Part shown: in pieces, positions 22,809 through 35,299 of the stretch
How the letters are laid out: each line of letters starts with the position of its first letter
How positions within the stretch are numbered: position 1 is the stretch's first letter
NCBI GenBank assembly: GCA_946807835.1
Contig: OX327702.1
Span: forward strand, 18,662,001-18,726,000
Reading direction: 5' to 3'
From: Ailanthus altissimus
Taxonomy: Eukaryota > Streptophyta > Magnoliopsida > Sapindales > Simaroubaceae
Length of the DNA: 64,000 bases
Notes under the pieces: model-generated
Databases searched by the model: none
The model's input: only the letters and a program-made list of their open reading frames with translations
Told to the model about the DNA's origin: nothing
Program-made: the position numbers and the translations under genes

Positions 22809-24253
22809 TTGCAAGGAATTGACACACACTCAATCCAACCTGCAACTATGAAAGCCATCACCAAGGAAACACGGCAATGAAGGTCCATGTTCTTTGTTTC
22901 TCTTCAACCCACATTAGATTCCACACCATCGAGTGTCGAACCAGAGATGAGCCAATTGCTACAGAAATTTAAGGATGTCTTCTAAGAGCCGACACAACTT
23001 CCACCTACCAGAGAAGTCGATCACCACATCAATCTAAAGGAAGGTACCGAGCCTATTAATGTACGACCATACAGGTATGCCTATTTCCAAAAATCTGAAA
23101 TTGAAAAACAAGTTCAAGATATGATAAAATTAGGGCTTATAAGACCTAGTACTAGTCCATTTTCATCTCCTGTTTTGCTGGTTAAAAAAAAAAATGGTTC
23201 ATGGCGATTTTGTACTGACTATCGAGCACTCAATGCCGTGACCATCAAAGATAGGTTTCCCATTCCTACAGTTGACGACATGTTGGATGAGCTTCATGGG
23301 GCATCCTATTTCACCAAACTTGACTTAAGGGCTGGTTATCATCAGGTACAAGTACACCACGCCGACATTCATAAAACTGCTTTTCGTACACATAATGGTC
23401 ATTACGAATATTTAGTAATGCCTTTTGGTCTTTGTAATGCACCCTCCACCTTTCAAGCCATTATGAATTTCATATTTCATCCACATCTTCGCAAATTCAT
23501 TCTCGTATTCTTTGATGACATTCTAATTTATAGCCCCAATTGGGTCACATTATCACGGCTCAAGGAGTTAAGGTGGATCAGAGGAAGATTCAGATTATGC
23601 TAAATTGGCCTAAGCCTACTAATATTTCTGAGCTGCGTGGTTTTTTAGGACTTACTGGATATTATCGCAAGTTTGTCCGCAATTATGGCATTATAGCACG
23701 CCCTCTCACCAACTTGTTAAAGAAGGGCCAATTTGCATGGTCAGATGAAGCAAAAGCTGCATTCCAAGAGCTTAAGTAGGCCATGACCACTACCCCAATA
23801 CTGGCTATGCCGAATTTCAATGCACCATTCATCATTGAATCCGATGCTTCGGGTCATGGCATAGGAGCAGTTTTGAGTCAACAGGGAAAACCTATTGCAT
23901 TCATGAGTCGAGCTTTAGGTGCTTCTAAACTGTCATGGCCCATTTATGCAAAAGAGATGTTAGCCATAATTCAAGCAATACGACTGTGGCGACCATATTT
24001 GATGGGGAGGAAATTTTACATTGAAACCAATCAACGAAGCCTCAAGTATTTGTTAGAACAACACATAACCACACCTGAGCAACAAAATTGGGTAACTAAA
24101 CTTTTGGGTTATGATTATGAGATCAAATACAAGCCCAAGTGGGAGAATAACGCCGCAGATGCACTCTCACAAGTAGCAGGTAGTCCTAGTCTTCATCAAT
24201 TGTTTGTGTCTCAAAATTCCTTATGGGATACAATAAAAAAAAGAAGCTATTAA
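22809..24253 (+). pseudogene. Chromovirus reverse transcriptase and RNase H region
   Basis: RT motifs: [44 protein letters not shown], and the catalytic FFDDILIYS at about 23509-23535. Directly after it, sequence jumps into GHIITAQG, so about 35 residues normally lying between are deleted and the frame changes (~23540). RNase H follows with FIIESDASGHGIGAVLSQ (23835 onward), TNQRSLKYLLEQ, and the terminal NNAADALSQ. Stops near 22982 and 23777 also break the frame. Confidence 0.85.
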
Positions 24254-24263
24254 CAACCCTTAC

Positions 24264-27200
24264 ATGCAAAGAATTAGCAAGCTTACAACTGATAACCCCG
24301 ATAATCCGTACAGATGGCACAATGATTTGGTTTGTTTTAAGAATCGGGTAGTAGTGCCCCCTCAATCCAACGCCATCTCACAAATTTTACAAGAATTCTA
24401 TGATTCTCGAATTGGTGGGCATTCCGGTGTGCTCAGGACATACAAGAGAATCTCACAACAATTTTATTGGCCATTAATGCGTTGAGAGTTGTCTATTCTA
24501 GGGTGTATACATGTGGGTCTTGTGTTTAATCATAATTTATACATATCTCATACATATAATGAAGCAGCGGAAGCTTAAAACATTGCAGTAAACACAATCA
24601 AAAATTTATTAATGGAATTAATAGAAACGAAATTGAGGAATAACCCTTGAAGCCTTTGGATGGAGATTGTTGAAGTCCACCAAAATGTTGTCTTTGATCA
24701 ATTCTAGTAATCAACAATGGTGGGTTTGATTATTTAGAATGACAGCCTTTGATCCAGCAGATGTTTAACTACTTAAACTTGTGTTCTTGATTTTTTCTTT
24801 TGATTAACACTTAATCAATTAATCAAAAACCTATTTTACTATATTGGTTTTATACCTTAAAAGAAAATAATGAATTCAACTCTTGAATCCATTAATTAGA
24901 AGACAATTTCTCTTTTCTCTCTTTGTAAAATGGCTAACCTAATTTTTGCAAAATCAAATTAAAAAACTTATTCAATTTAATTTACATTTGTCTTATTTAT
25001 ACAAATGAATTTAATTTCATTTCATAACACTTAATTTCACTTAATTTCAATTTGAATTTAATCTAACCTAATCATAGTTAACTCTTAACTTTAGTTAAGT
25101 TAAGCTAACATTTAAATATTCTAACTATAGTTAACACTTAACTCTAGTTCATTAAAAGAATATTTAAATATTTTAACCATAGTTAACTAACTTAACCATG
25201 GTTAGGTTAACTTTTACTTAACCATTAAGTATAGTTAATCTAACTTAACTAAATGGTTAACTCTTAACCTTAGTTAAACTTAAATTATTTATTCAACAAT
25301 TAAATAAATAAATATTTATTTGAATTATTTAACAATTAAATAATTATCAAGTGAAATTACAATTATGTCCTTACTCGGTTACCAAGTTAACCTAAAATGG
25401 ATCCCACCATCTGACCATATACTTTAGCTAATGTAACCTTAGTAAATTGCTGGATTTTACTGTATTGAACTATTTAATACGGTACGCTGCCCAAGTGCTC
25501 AAAGAGTACATTTCATATTGGGACTCCCTAGGTTCACGCCTGATTCGTCAAATGAAACTATTCCACAAGTCCGTGAACGATGCCCCACGCACACGTTACG
25601 AATATTACAAATTAACGCGTTAGACCATACATGTTGAGGTTACTCTATATTCGTATAATTCTTCCGTCATTATATCCAGGATGAACGGGATATAGATCAT
25701 TACGGTCAAATCCCGATAATTTCATCCATTACTTTATTATCTTTAGATTCGTATCTTTATGAACAATTTACGCAAACACTTTTGCTATAATGTTCGAACC
25801 TGCAGGAAACTCCTTTTCCAAGTTGATTGCTTACGGCCATAAGACTTTACAAGATACAATCTCGAAGTTCGGATATACAACCCATCCATGTGAGCTGGCG
25901 GATCCCATATCTACGCACACCGAACTCCATGAGCATCGGACCATACCCAGCGATACGTAGCGGTCAGACCATGAAAGGTCTCTGACATACGTGGAACCAA
26001 AGTATGATGGATCTCCCACAAGTTCACCGTGGCGCTCAGGTCGAAGGACCACAAATACTACTCAACTCGAGAGGAATTTCCTTTGACGGTTTCATAGGAT
26101 GTCTATTGGGGTCCTCTTGAGTCTGTTCAGTATCCAGTCCTAACTGAATACCTGTATGTCTATATGAACTTCAACCAAGCTCATGTTTAACTAAGAATAA
26201 CCATCTGTACAATACAGATATAGACATACACTAATCTATGTGTATCACCGATAGACCCTCATTGGTGAACGTAGATCAAGAACTCTTTATTTGAGAAGAT
26301 ACTTCCATAATGACATTTCTTAGTCTCTATTGCAACTCTTTGCAACTATGTCCTTCTAATGGTAAAAATTCAATTCTTGTTGTTGTTGACAAGTTGAGCT
26401 AATCAGCATACTTTATGGCCCTTTCCCATCCATATACAACAAAAGGGGTGGCTAAAAACTTTATTGAGGGGGTAGTGAAGCTTCATGGCATGCTTCGGTC
26501 CATCATTAGTAACCGCGATCCCATATTCATCAGTAATTTCTGGAAAGAATTCTTCAAAATGTCAGGCACCCATTTGAAGATGAGCTTTGCTTACCACCCC
26601 CAAACTGATGGCCAAACGGAGGTCGTCAATCGCTGCCTTGAACAATATCTCCGCTGTTTTACTCATCAACAGCCTCGCAAATGGCATTCCTTCCTCCCAT
26701 GGGCTAAGTTTTGGTATAATACCACATACCATATCTCTACCGACATGACTCCATTCCAGGCTCTCTATGGCAAACCACCTCCAACAATAACCCACTATCA
26801 TGCAGGCCATTGTCCAGTCAATGAAGTTGATCAAAGTTTAGCTTCTTGAGATGCCTTGCTACAGCAACTCAAGGAAAATCTATGTACAGCTAACAACCGA
26901 ATGAAACAACAAGCTGATTCCAAATGCAGGGACATTCAATTCCAAAGTGGAGATTTGGTGTTTTTGAAATTACATCCTTATCGGCAGCATTTAGTCTTCA
27001 AAAGAGCATATCACAAACTTGTGAGCAAGTTCTATGGACCATATCCGATTGAAGAACAGCTTGGCAACGTGGCTTACAAACTCAAACTACCACATGGTTC
27101 TCGTATACATCCTGTGTTTCACGTGTCCCTCTTAAAAAAGAAAGTGGGTGACGCCATCACTCCTAGTTCAGACTTACCACCAATGGATGACGATGGCGAG

Positions 27201-27449
27201 TTGTTACTAGAACTGGAAGCAATCTTGGACAGTCATTAGGTTACCAAAGGATCTAAGTTTGTGGAGGAAAGCTTGATCAAATGGAAACGACTTCCACCAG
27301 AAGATGCCACGTGGGAAAACAAGCAGGACTTTAATCAAAGGTTTCTGAATATGAATCTTGAGGACAAGGTTCAAGTCAAATGGAGGGGTATTGATAAACC
27401 AAGAAGGTCTCAACGAGTGGCTAAGAAAAATCCAAAGTATTTAGATTAA
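24264..27449 (+). pseudogene. Chromovirus integrase and chromodomain, split by a nested repeat
   Basis: The integrase zinc-binding part (HSGVLRTYKRISQQFYWP) is followed, after a frame shift near 24485, by TCGSC at ~24510. It is then interrupted by foreign repeat DNA. Integrase resumes near 26350 at SNGKNSILVVVDKLS (first catalytic Asp), with NRDPIFISNFW (second Asp) and HPQTDGQTEVVNR (Glu). Roughly 40 residues between the CC pair and the core are missing. A chromodomain (SLIKWKRLPPEDATWEN, ~27270-27320) and a basic tail RRSQRVAKKNPKYLD, encoded inside the 3' LTR, close the protein. The chromodomain marks the chromovirus branch; Reina-like affinity is only a guess from size. Confidence 0.85.
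24522..26349. repeat. Nested non-coding repeat, copy 1 of 3
   Basis: Interrupts the chromovirus integrase. Shares a long block with 46190-47165 and 60030-61025 (for example acgttagaccataca, tatagatcat, agcatcggaccatac, agtatg(g)tggatc, aactctttgcaactatgtc). Its left part holds gcagcggaagcttaaaac, whose complement resembles 3' ends of copia LTRs, so a minus-strand solo LTR or LTR-derived unit is possible. Compared with the other copies it lacks about 300 bp at the right end. ORFs inside it (for example 25831-26052, -) are not supported. Confidence 0.75.
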
Positions 27450-27760
27450 AAAGCTATTTTACTTAATTAGCCATGCAATAAAAGTAATGAGATTATTTGA
27501 CAGGTTGCAAGGAAGAAGTTCAAGTTTGTTAAACGTGTCCATTAGTTTGTTATTCTATTACCACTAGTCTATGCCACTAGTCTATCGTATTTCTTAGAGA
27601 TATTACCTAAGAATTAGGATTGGTTGTTATTTTTTATTATTATTTAAACTCCTATATAATGATAATAAATGACAACAAAATTTTCAATCAAAACACTTGT
27701 GGTTTGTTCTCACCTAAAAAGAACTTATTTTTTATTTTATAGCATTGACTAGACCTATCA
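27392..27760 (+). repeat. 3' LTR of the chromovirus
   Basis: 369 bp, TG...CA. The pol reading frame enters this LTR and stops at 27447-27449. Followed by tccaa, the right half of the imperfect target duplication. Confidence 0.88.
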
Positions 27761-29571
27761 TCCAACTAGTTGAACATGGAAAAAGATACAAAGATATGAT
27801 TTTGAAAGTTTTAATAACTTCTATATACACTCGATTGTTTGTAAATTGTATCCTAACATGTAAAATTTTCTTAATGTTTCAAAATACTTTTCCAATTTCA
27901 AATGAAATGTTCCTTAAACTTTTCATTGTCATGACAAGTGGTTACAGATAACAAGATAAGTTTAACTTTCCATTAACAAAACTAGAGAGCTTTGATGTAG
28001 ATGGTTAAAGAAAAGTTTGTCCTAACCATAAGAGCATATGATGGACAGAAGATTCCTAACAACCATATATAAACTTTTATATGAAGATTTACAATCTTTT
28101 TTCTTTATGATTCATTTACATTGTTGGTGTGTACAAATAATAAATGCACCCAGCTTGATGTTGTCTATCTGTCTTGTACCTTGCAACTTTACTATCTCAA
28201 TCCAAGCAATAAAAACCAAAGAGTAGGTATTATGTAACCTAAAGAGCAAAGCATTTTAGGCTCAATTATCCTGCCTTTTTATCATAATCATTTGAAACAT
28301 ATTTAATTTAATGTTTTACAAGAAAGTTGAAAGCTTGTGTCATGTTATGATGCAATTTCTCTATTGTCTTTTTTCTGGTGTTGCCTTAGTGCTCGTTTTA
28401 ATTGATTTTGGTTTGTCCACCAAGGAGAATGATCAAGACCACAGGCTATAGAAATTATTGGTTTTTGCTTTCATTGCAAAAAAAGCAAAGACTTAAAAAA
28501 CATGTCACTATTATTTGGATAATTAGAGACCCACTAGACTCTTTCGCTTTTCCCCCATCTTTTTCTCTTGTAAGGTTTATAACTTGTCTCTATGTTTAAA
28601 ATTACTTTTGATTATATTCTCTATACAAGCATATGATATATTTTTTTTTTCTTTTATACGTGTGTTTATTCACTTTGGTGTTTTGAGTAAAAAAAACAAA
28701 GACTAATAGATAATGAGTCTTTGCATGAAAATATCATCATTATAAGGCAAGTGAAACGGTGTCGTTGTGGGGTTATATATATGTATGTATATGTATAGCG
28801 CTCACACACCCGCAAGCATTAAACATTGTGAGCAATAAACGCCCACCATATCTTTTAAAATTGGAAGAGTAGCTGCACGCTCGTACTCCCAAGTTCACGC
28901 TGAAACCCACGTTATAACTTCTGGGTACTGTTACACGCCGTTTATTCTTTAGAGCTGAGAGCTATTTTAAACCATTTAATAATTATTGTTTAAGCACTTA
29001 CTTAAATAATTTAATGTAAAAAATTTGTAATGTATTTTTTCATATGAAGATCTCAAGTTCGACTACTCCTCAAGTAAAAATATATATATAATAATTATTT
29101 CTTTTAAATCGTTTATTCAATAACTTGTTTTACCTATATTATATCCTTTTAATTATTAATTTTTCGATAATATAATATAATAAAAATAATAAAATTCAGC
29201 ATTTTGTTTTTATAAAATTATTTAATGACCATACTTTCACAAAAAATAAATAAATAAATAAAAAGAGAAAAAATCAATAACCATAACAATTCAATTGTTA
29301 ATGGAATTCAAAACTTTAAATATAAATATTGTATGTATTATGTAGAATTTTTTTACTTCAAAGTTTTTTTATTTAAAAAAATAAGGAATAAGATTCAAAC
29401 TTAATATCGTCATTTTAATGGAGAAATGTACTATAAATAATTTACTACTAAATTATTTAAATAAGTATTTTTTTTTTTGGCTTCAAAGTTAATCAAGCAT
29501 GCCTAATATTATCTTTTAAACGGTATTTTTAAATTTATTTTAAAAAATAAAAATTAATAAATTGTTATTTA
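27761..29571. other. AT-rich intergenic region
   Basis: No gene or POP4 exon was found here, although it lies directly downstream of the chromovirus that sits behind the broken POP4-like gene. Contains poly-A/T runs and a few short ORFs with no recognisable content. Confidence 0.5.
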
Positions 29572-30406
29572 TGTTAGAGATGAAAAATAGTGATACTTAG
29601 CCCAATAATAAGGAGCTCATTCCAGCACTTAGATCTAAGTCTCCTGTGTACCCGGCTCAAAGAAGACTGCTTTAGTGGGACTAAGTTTAGATCAAGACAT
29701 TTGAGCTTGTATAACTTGGTCCATGAAACTCATGAAGTGGGACCAAAGCTATGCCACATGTCACTATTCAATTGTGGTGATAGATGACACGTCATCGAAA
29801 CTCAAGCACCTGTCATGTCAACATAAGTCCACTAACATTGCACACATTAGCACCACCCAGGTCTTACCATGTCATCAACATCTGACCTACTAGACGAGTA
29901 CCCTAACTATCTGACCTAGAGATAAAGTTAGATGGGAGAATCTCCAAATGCCCAATTAGCAAGAGCCACGTTAGCCTAGGCCAAACACACCACCTACAGG
30001 GCCTAATAAACGAGCACCTAAATGCTATCTCAGCTAGTTGTTAGACTTGAGGGACAAGATTGGATAAGAAAATCCCTAAGGAGCCAATCACCAAGTGCCA
30101 CATCAACAAGACTCAATGTTCTGGCCATAACTGATGCCACTTACACTGTTGATAGAGGCTCTTTATGGTAGGTGAACAATTTATCACTGTTCATGTTGGG
30201 TACAGAGGAGATAGAGTCATAAACCCCTCAATGCCCCTTGGAGCTCCTCAGTCTTCACAAACTCAAGACTAACAGGTTTAAAAGTAACCAATCAGATTAT
30301 ACTTAGTACTTCAGGTGTTAAGGAAGGCTAAAATGACTCATGTGTCCCTCTAAGTGGAAATCTCTGAAATGCCCCTCATAATAAGGACTGTTTGCCACGT
30401 TTCACC

Positions 30407-31973
30407 TGTTTACACTCAAAATGTAATGTAGCTATCGCAATATAGATTGAGGTGTCAATCCCACGAGAAAGCTTTTGGCAAAATAGGTTGGTGAAGTAAA
30501 ATAATAAAGCAGTAGCAAAGGAGAAAATTAATTAATTAGTTTAAATGAATGAGATAGAATTGTCTATGAATTGAGAAAAATGTCTTATGATGATTTAAAC
30601 AAGGCTTCGAGAATCACAATTATTCTTTACAAATTAACTCTACACTTTAATTTAATGTTTATAACTCAATTGACAGTTTTATATCTAAACAATCAATCAG
30701 AAGATATGTAAAATATAGTATATTTGATAACATATGCATTTGATATGATTAAACTCTTTGCAAACATTAACACAAATTATGTTCATTTGTACAAGTTATC
30801 TAATATTGATAATTTATCATTTTGACAATATTGTAATAAAAGATCAACTTGAATATCAAACATTTATTGTCTTTACATGTTATCCAAGATCGATAATATA
30901 TCAACTGACAATATTACAATAAAAGATTAATATATAAAACAATGTAACCAATAACAATTATAATTCAACAAGAATCACATAAGAAAAGTATGACTGAAAA
31001 TATATGAGACATGAGAATTATAACCTCTGGATTACAGAAAATAAAATAGATAAGAGTTTAAGTAAAATCAAACTTACAAATATTTGTAGCTCTTAACAAC
31101 GAATCAAATCATAAAAGTAGATTTATTACACATAAAAGTTCATATCTTAACCTTGCTAAGAACTCTAGCCTAGATTACAATGCATGTTAATGAGAATAAA
31201 ATAAGAAAGAATTATCTAATGTTGAAAATGTCTTAAGAGTGTCCTTATATAGGCAATGAATGAAAATATGTTAAGTGTGATATCAATCTTTAATAATTTA
31301 GGCCAACAACTCATTTACCCACTGACAGCACCTTTTTGATAATATAAATGACTGATGTAACTTTTTTGGCCAACATAAAAATTGTAGCATTTTGTCTCTT
31401 CTTTCCATAGGCACCAGTTTTATGCAAATTGGATAAGTATCCAATGAGATATGAGCAACATTCCAAAGATACATCAGATTTCGGCTAACAACTATTTTAC
31501 CCATTTGCAAGACAATTTGGTCCATGATAACGGTTGATTTGGACTTTACCATCAACATAAAAGTTGCTAATAATTAAGTCAGTATTTCACAGCTTCAATA
31601 AGTATACTAATTGGGTACGTATTTTATGAGATACGGTCCAAATACGTGAGTTGGGTCAAGCTGAGAGGATGTTGTAGCCCGATTCTATTGTATCTCAATT
31701 TTTGGCCTATAACATGTTGGATTTGACTTTTCAACTGTTCTTCAAGTTTATGTAAGATTAAGTCATATTACTCCAGGTTTAAGAATTTCTTTATTTCAAT
31801 TTCTACATAGAGAGTTATGTCCATTTTACCTAAACTTGTACAAATAACATTCATTACTCATAATTTAAGGAGAACACTTTATTTCAAGCTAAAAATGCAA
31901 GAAAATGCTAACTTTAGTGACATTAAATGGTGACTGAATCTCTTAACAAATATGCATTTTCATGTGTTCATCA
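30407..31973 (-). repeat. Left LTR (3' LTR) of the Athila-type element
   Basis: 1,567 bp. Nearly identical to 43361-44888 over most of its length. It contains about 40 bp (~31658-31700) absent from the other LTR. A purine-rich tract (minus strand GGTTGAGGGCTG) abuts it at 31974-31985. Confidence 0.88.
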
Positions 31974-34900
31974 CAGCCCTCAACCAGCTTATTACTAGTC
32001 CCTAACAATTCAAGCGTAAATAGAATATGCAAAACTACCTAAGCATTTCAAACAAAAAGTCAGTTCAAGATCACTGTTGCTATTGTGATTTTTTCAATTA
32101 TAAATTTAAAAATTGTGTATGTGTGAACTAAGCCGTAACCAGCTTACCACAAACCATAACAAATATAGCCTTGAGAATTTCTCCAAGTAAAAGCCTCAGC
32201 TCTATATCCTCACAGGTGTATGATTGTTTAAAAGGTTAAAATTTCTCTCATGGAGTAGGAAAATAGTTAAGCACTCAAGAAAAAGTCAATTTTAAGGACA
32301 GATATATAAACTAACATTAATCCAAAGATAAAAAAATTAATCGTTTAGAAATCAATCATTCTTGATATGTACCGACTTTGGGACTTCAATTGTCTTGTGA
32401 GAATAATACAAATATAGCTTTGTGAGAAAACTGATTTACAAGATATTTGCCTTCTAAAATTGAATGAAAACTTTATTAAACTAAATTGATTCTTCTTCTT
32501 TTTTTTCGTATATATATATATATATATATATATTGGTATTTTGATTTTTCTTTTTTAATTTTTTTTTAAGAATACAAGGAAGCATTACAAAGGTTTCTCA
32601 CCAAATTATATTATACACAAATGCAACCAACTTATTCCATAATTTAAATAATATCAATCTAAATAAAAATTAACCAATTCAAAGGATCAATGAAGGTTTA
32701 TAAGCTATTTTCTCAACCTTTTCACTTACTCACAAACGGTATGTGAGATTAGAAAAATATATACTTAAACATGAGAACTCTCTTGGCTATATAAATTGAA
32801 TCATCCATCTTACCACAAGTCTTAACATTATCCTCAAAAATATTTTGGAAATCATTCTTTAGTAATCTAAATAGAAACAGCGACTCAACCTAAACTATTT
32901 TGAAATCATACCTAGGTAGAAAAGCAAATTCATTTATACAAGAATTACCAAAACTACAAGCAATAAATAATAATGCATGAAATATAAAACAAAATAATAA
33001 CAAGTTAGTTAAAATGCAATTCAAAAGTTAGAAATAAAACTCCTTACTCTACCATTCTAATTTGACCTAGAATGCGTCTCAAGAGTTCATGTCTCAAGAG
33101 TTCAAGAATGAACTCTTTACTCTGCCATTTTAATCAAATGTCGGACCATAATTTTTTTTTTTAAATTTTAAAATGCAACTTATGTCTAATATCCTCCCCC
33201 AAACCAGATGAAACATTGTCCTTAATGTTTAAATAGAAAGAGATAAAGTATGGAGACATTACCTGAAACGTTAATTATTCGAAAGAAACAAACCTGAGAG
33301 ATACTTAAGCAAATATAAACTAAAATGATGATGCTAATAAATAAATAAACAAAAAAAAATTACAAATGAAGTATCAGATCCAATTTTTGCTTTTTAAGGC
33401 CCACTGACCAATCGATTCAAGTTATTGCTGAGTCAGGTTCGTAGGGAACTACCTGTAATTTGTCAATCAATTCATCCACATTGGTGGCAGAAACGAGGAT
33501 CTGTCGAGCCGAATGTAAAATAAAATTTTATTCCACAACTTGATCAAGAAAATAAAGAAAATGAGGTGCTGTATTTGTAGAGTACTAAATGATAACAATG
33601 ATTGTGGTAACCCCACAGTTTTTCAAAAGAGATTTAAAAAACACAAAAATTTAAAGATAATTACCTATATACATTATTTAACCAAAAGATTTGAATTTAA
33701 GACATCTATATGAGTAATCCTACTATTCATAAAATAAAGTTTGAAATTAAAACACATGTATGTATAGGTAGTTGTGAATGTGGCTCACATCTTCCTCTGA
33801 TTTTACGTCGAGTAACGGCTTAAACGCCCTCTATGGGTCGAAAATAGGCTTCCCATCTATTTTTCTTATAAATTGGCAAATAGAGTCTTTTAGAGTCAAA
33901 TTTCCGAGACTATATCGTTGATGTTCATTTTTGAATTTATTTCATAAATCGAGAAGTTCACACTGCACGAGCCCACAGAGATGTGTCTTAAGAGTCAATA
34001 GGATATCATTTAAAGACTTCTTACTCAGTCCATCCTTAATGAACTGAATTTTGTATTCTCGATTTCTAGATGCAAATCCTAAAGAACAAATGATATCTAT
34101 ATGAAAATAAAGAAAATGAGGTGCTGTATTTATAGAGTACTAAATGATAACAATGATTGTGGTAACCCCACAGTTTGTCAGAAGAGATTTAAAAAACACA
34201 AAAATTTAAAGATAATTACTTACATTCATTATTTAACTAAAAGATTTGAATTTAAGACATCTATATGAGTAGCCTTAATATTTATAAAATAAAGTTTGAA
34301 ATTAAAACACATGTATGTATAGGTAATTGTGATTGTGGCTTACATCTTCTTCTGATTTTACGTTCAATAATGGCTTAAATGCCCTCTATGGGTCAGGAAT
34401 AGGTTTCTCATCTAATTTTCTTATAAATTGGCAAACAGAGTCTTTTAGAGTCAGATTTCTGAGACTGTACCGTTGATGTTCATTTTTAAATTTATTTCAT
34501 AAATCAAGAAGTTCACATTGCACGAGCCCACATGAATGCGTCTTAAGAGTCAATAGGATATCATCCAAAGTCTTATAAATTGGCAAACAGAGTCTTTTAG
34601 AGTCAGATTTCTGAGACTGTACCGTTGATGTTCATTTTTAAATTTATTTCATAAATCGAGAAGTTCACATTGCACGAGCCCACAACGATGTGTCTTAAGA
34701 GTCAATAGGATATCATCCAAAGACTCCTTACTCAGTCCATCCTTAATGAACTGAATTTTGTCTTCTCGATTTCTAGATGCAAATCCTAAAGAACAACAAC
34801 TCCAGTTACAATTCCATCGAGCATATTTATAACAGACTTGTAACCTCTTTGCTCGTCGCCTTTTGGCATAAGAGCTTCTTCTAAGACCAAGCATAAAAGA

Positions 34901-35299
34901 AACAAAATCATTTGTAGACTCACCAGATAATCGAACCTTGGCTTCAATTAACCAATGGATATCCACAGGGATATTACTCAACATCAATAGCCTTAGTCTT
35001 TCACACTGTGCTTTGTAAATATTAAGTAGAGCATTTTGAGGTAATGAAGGAAAACATTTTTTAAGATTAACAAGAATACGATCTATTTTGAAAGAAAATG
35101 AAAAAGAAAAGAGATGAATGCATAGTTTTTAAGAAATTGAGAAACCAACTTTAATAGTCATGGAGTACCGTATCCGCCACTTGATCGGGAAATAAAATCA
35201 CACTGAAGAAAAAAAATGAAAAAGAAGAAAATAAAGTAAAATAAAATGTGAAAGAAAATAAAAGCAAAAATAAAAAGTCAAAAGATAAAATATAGAGAA
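31974..35299. other. Long non-coding 3' region of the Athila-type element
   Basis: Lies between integrase and the 3' LTR on the minus strand, where related elements sometimes carry an env-like ORF; none is supported. Contains a (TA)n run at 32508-32533, a purine-rich stretch (35200-35310), and partial duplications around 33545-34790. One minus ORF at 34987-34649 (112 codons) has no recognised content. Confidence 0.55.
33545..34790. repeat. Diverged tandem duplications in the Athila 3' region
   Basis: aaaatgaggtgctgtattt starts copies at about 33557 and 34109 (step ~550 bp), and the following kilobase repeats in order (ggtaaccccacag, tttaagacatctatatgagta, tctatgggtc). A third partial copy repeats cttataaattggcaaacagag at 34421 and 34573 (step 152 bp), extending through gaagttcacattgcacgagccc. 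Confidence 0.75.

Larger units (their letters stand above)
21010..27760 (+). mobile_element. Degenerate Ty3 chromovirus LTR retrotransposon
   Basis: Bounded by direct LTRs (21010-21383 and 27392-27760) that begin TGATAAACC and end CTTATCA/CCTATCA. Flanks gccaa (21005-21009) and tccaa (27761-27765) match 4 of 5, consistent with an old 5-bp target duplication. A 12-base primer-binding site for initiator tRNA-Met (TGGTATCAGAGC, 21385-21396) follows the left LTR. A purine-rich tract (~27381-27390) precedes the right one. Gag, protease, RT, RNase H, integrase and a chromodomain occur in chromovirus order, with multiple stops, frameshifts and deletions and a nested repeat at 24522-26349. LTRs differ at roughly one base in ten by eye, so insertion is old. 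Confidence 0.9.

Noticed and set aside
25831..26052. Minus-strand 73-codon ORF in repeat copy 1
   Set aside because: The matching regions of copies 2 and 3 do not keep this frame open, so it is not a conserved protein.
34649..34987. Possible env-like ORF downstream of the Athila integrase
   Set aside because: No signal peptide, membrane segment or recognised motif, and it overlaps non-coding tandem duplications.
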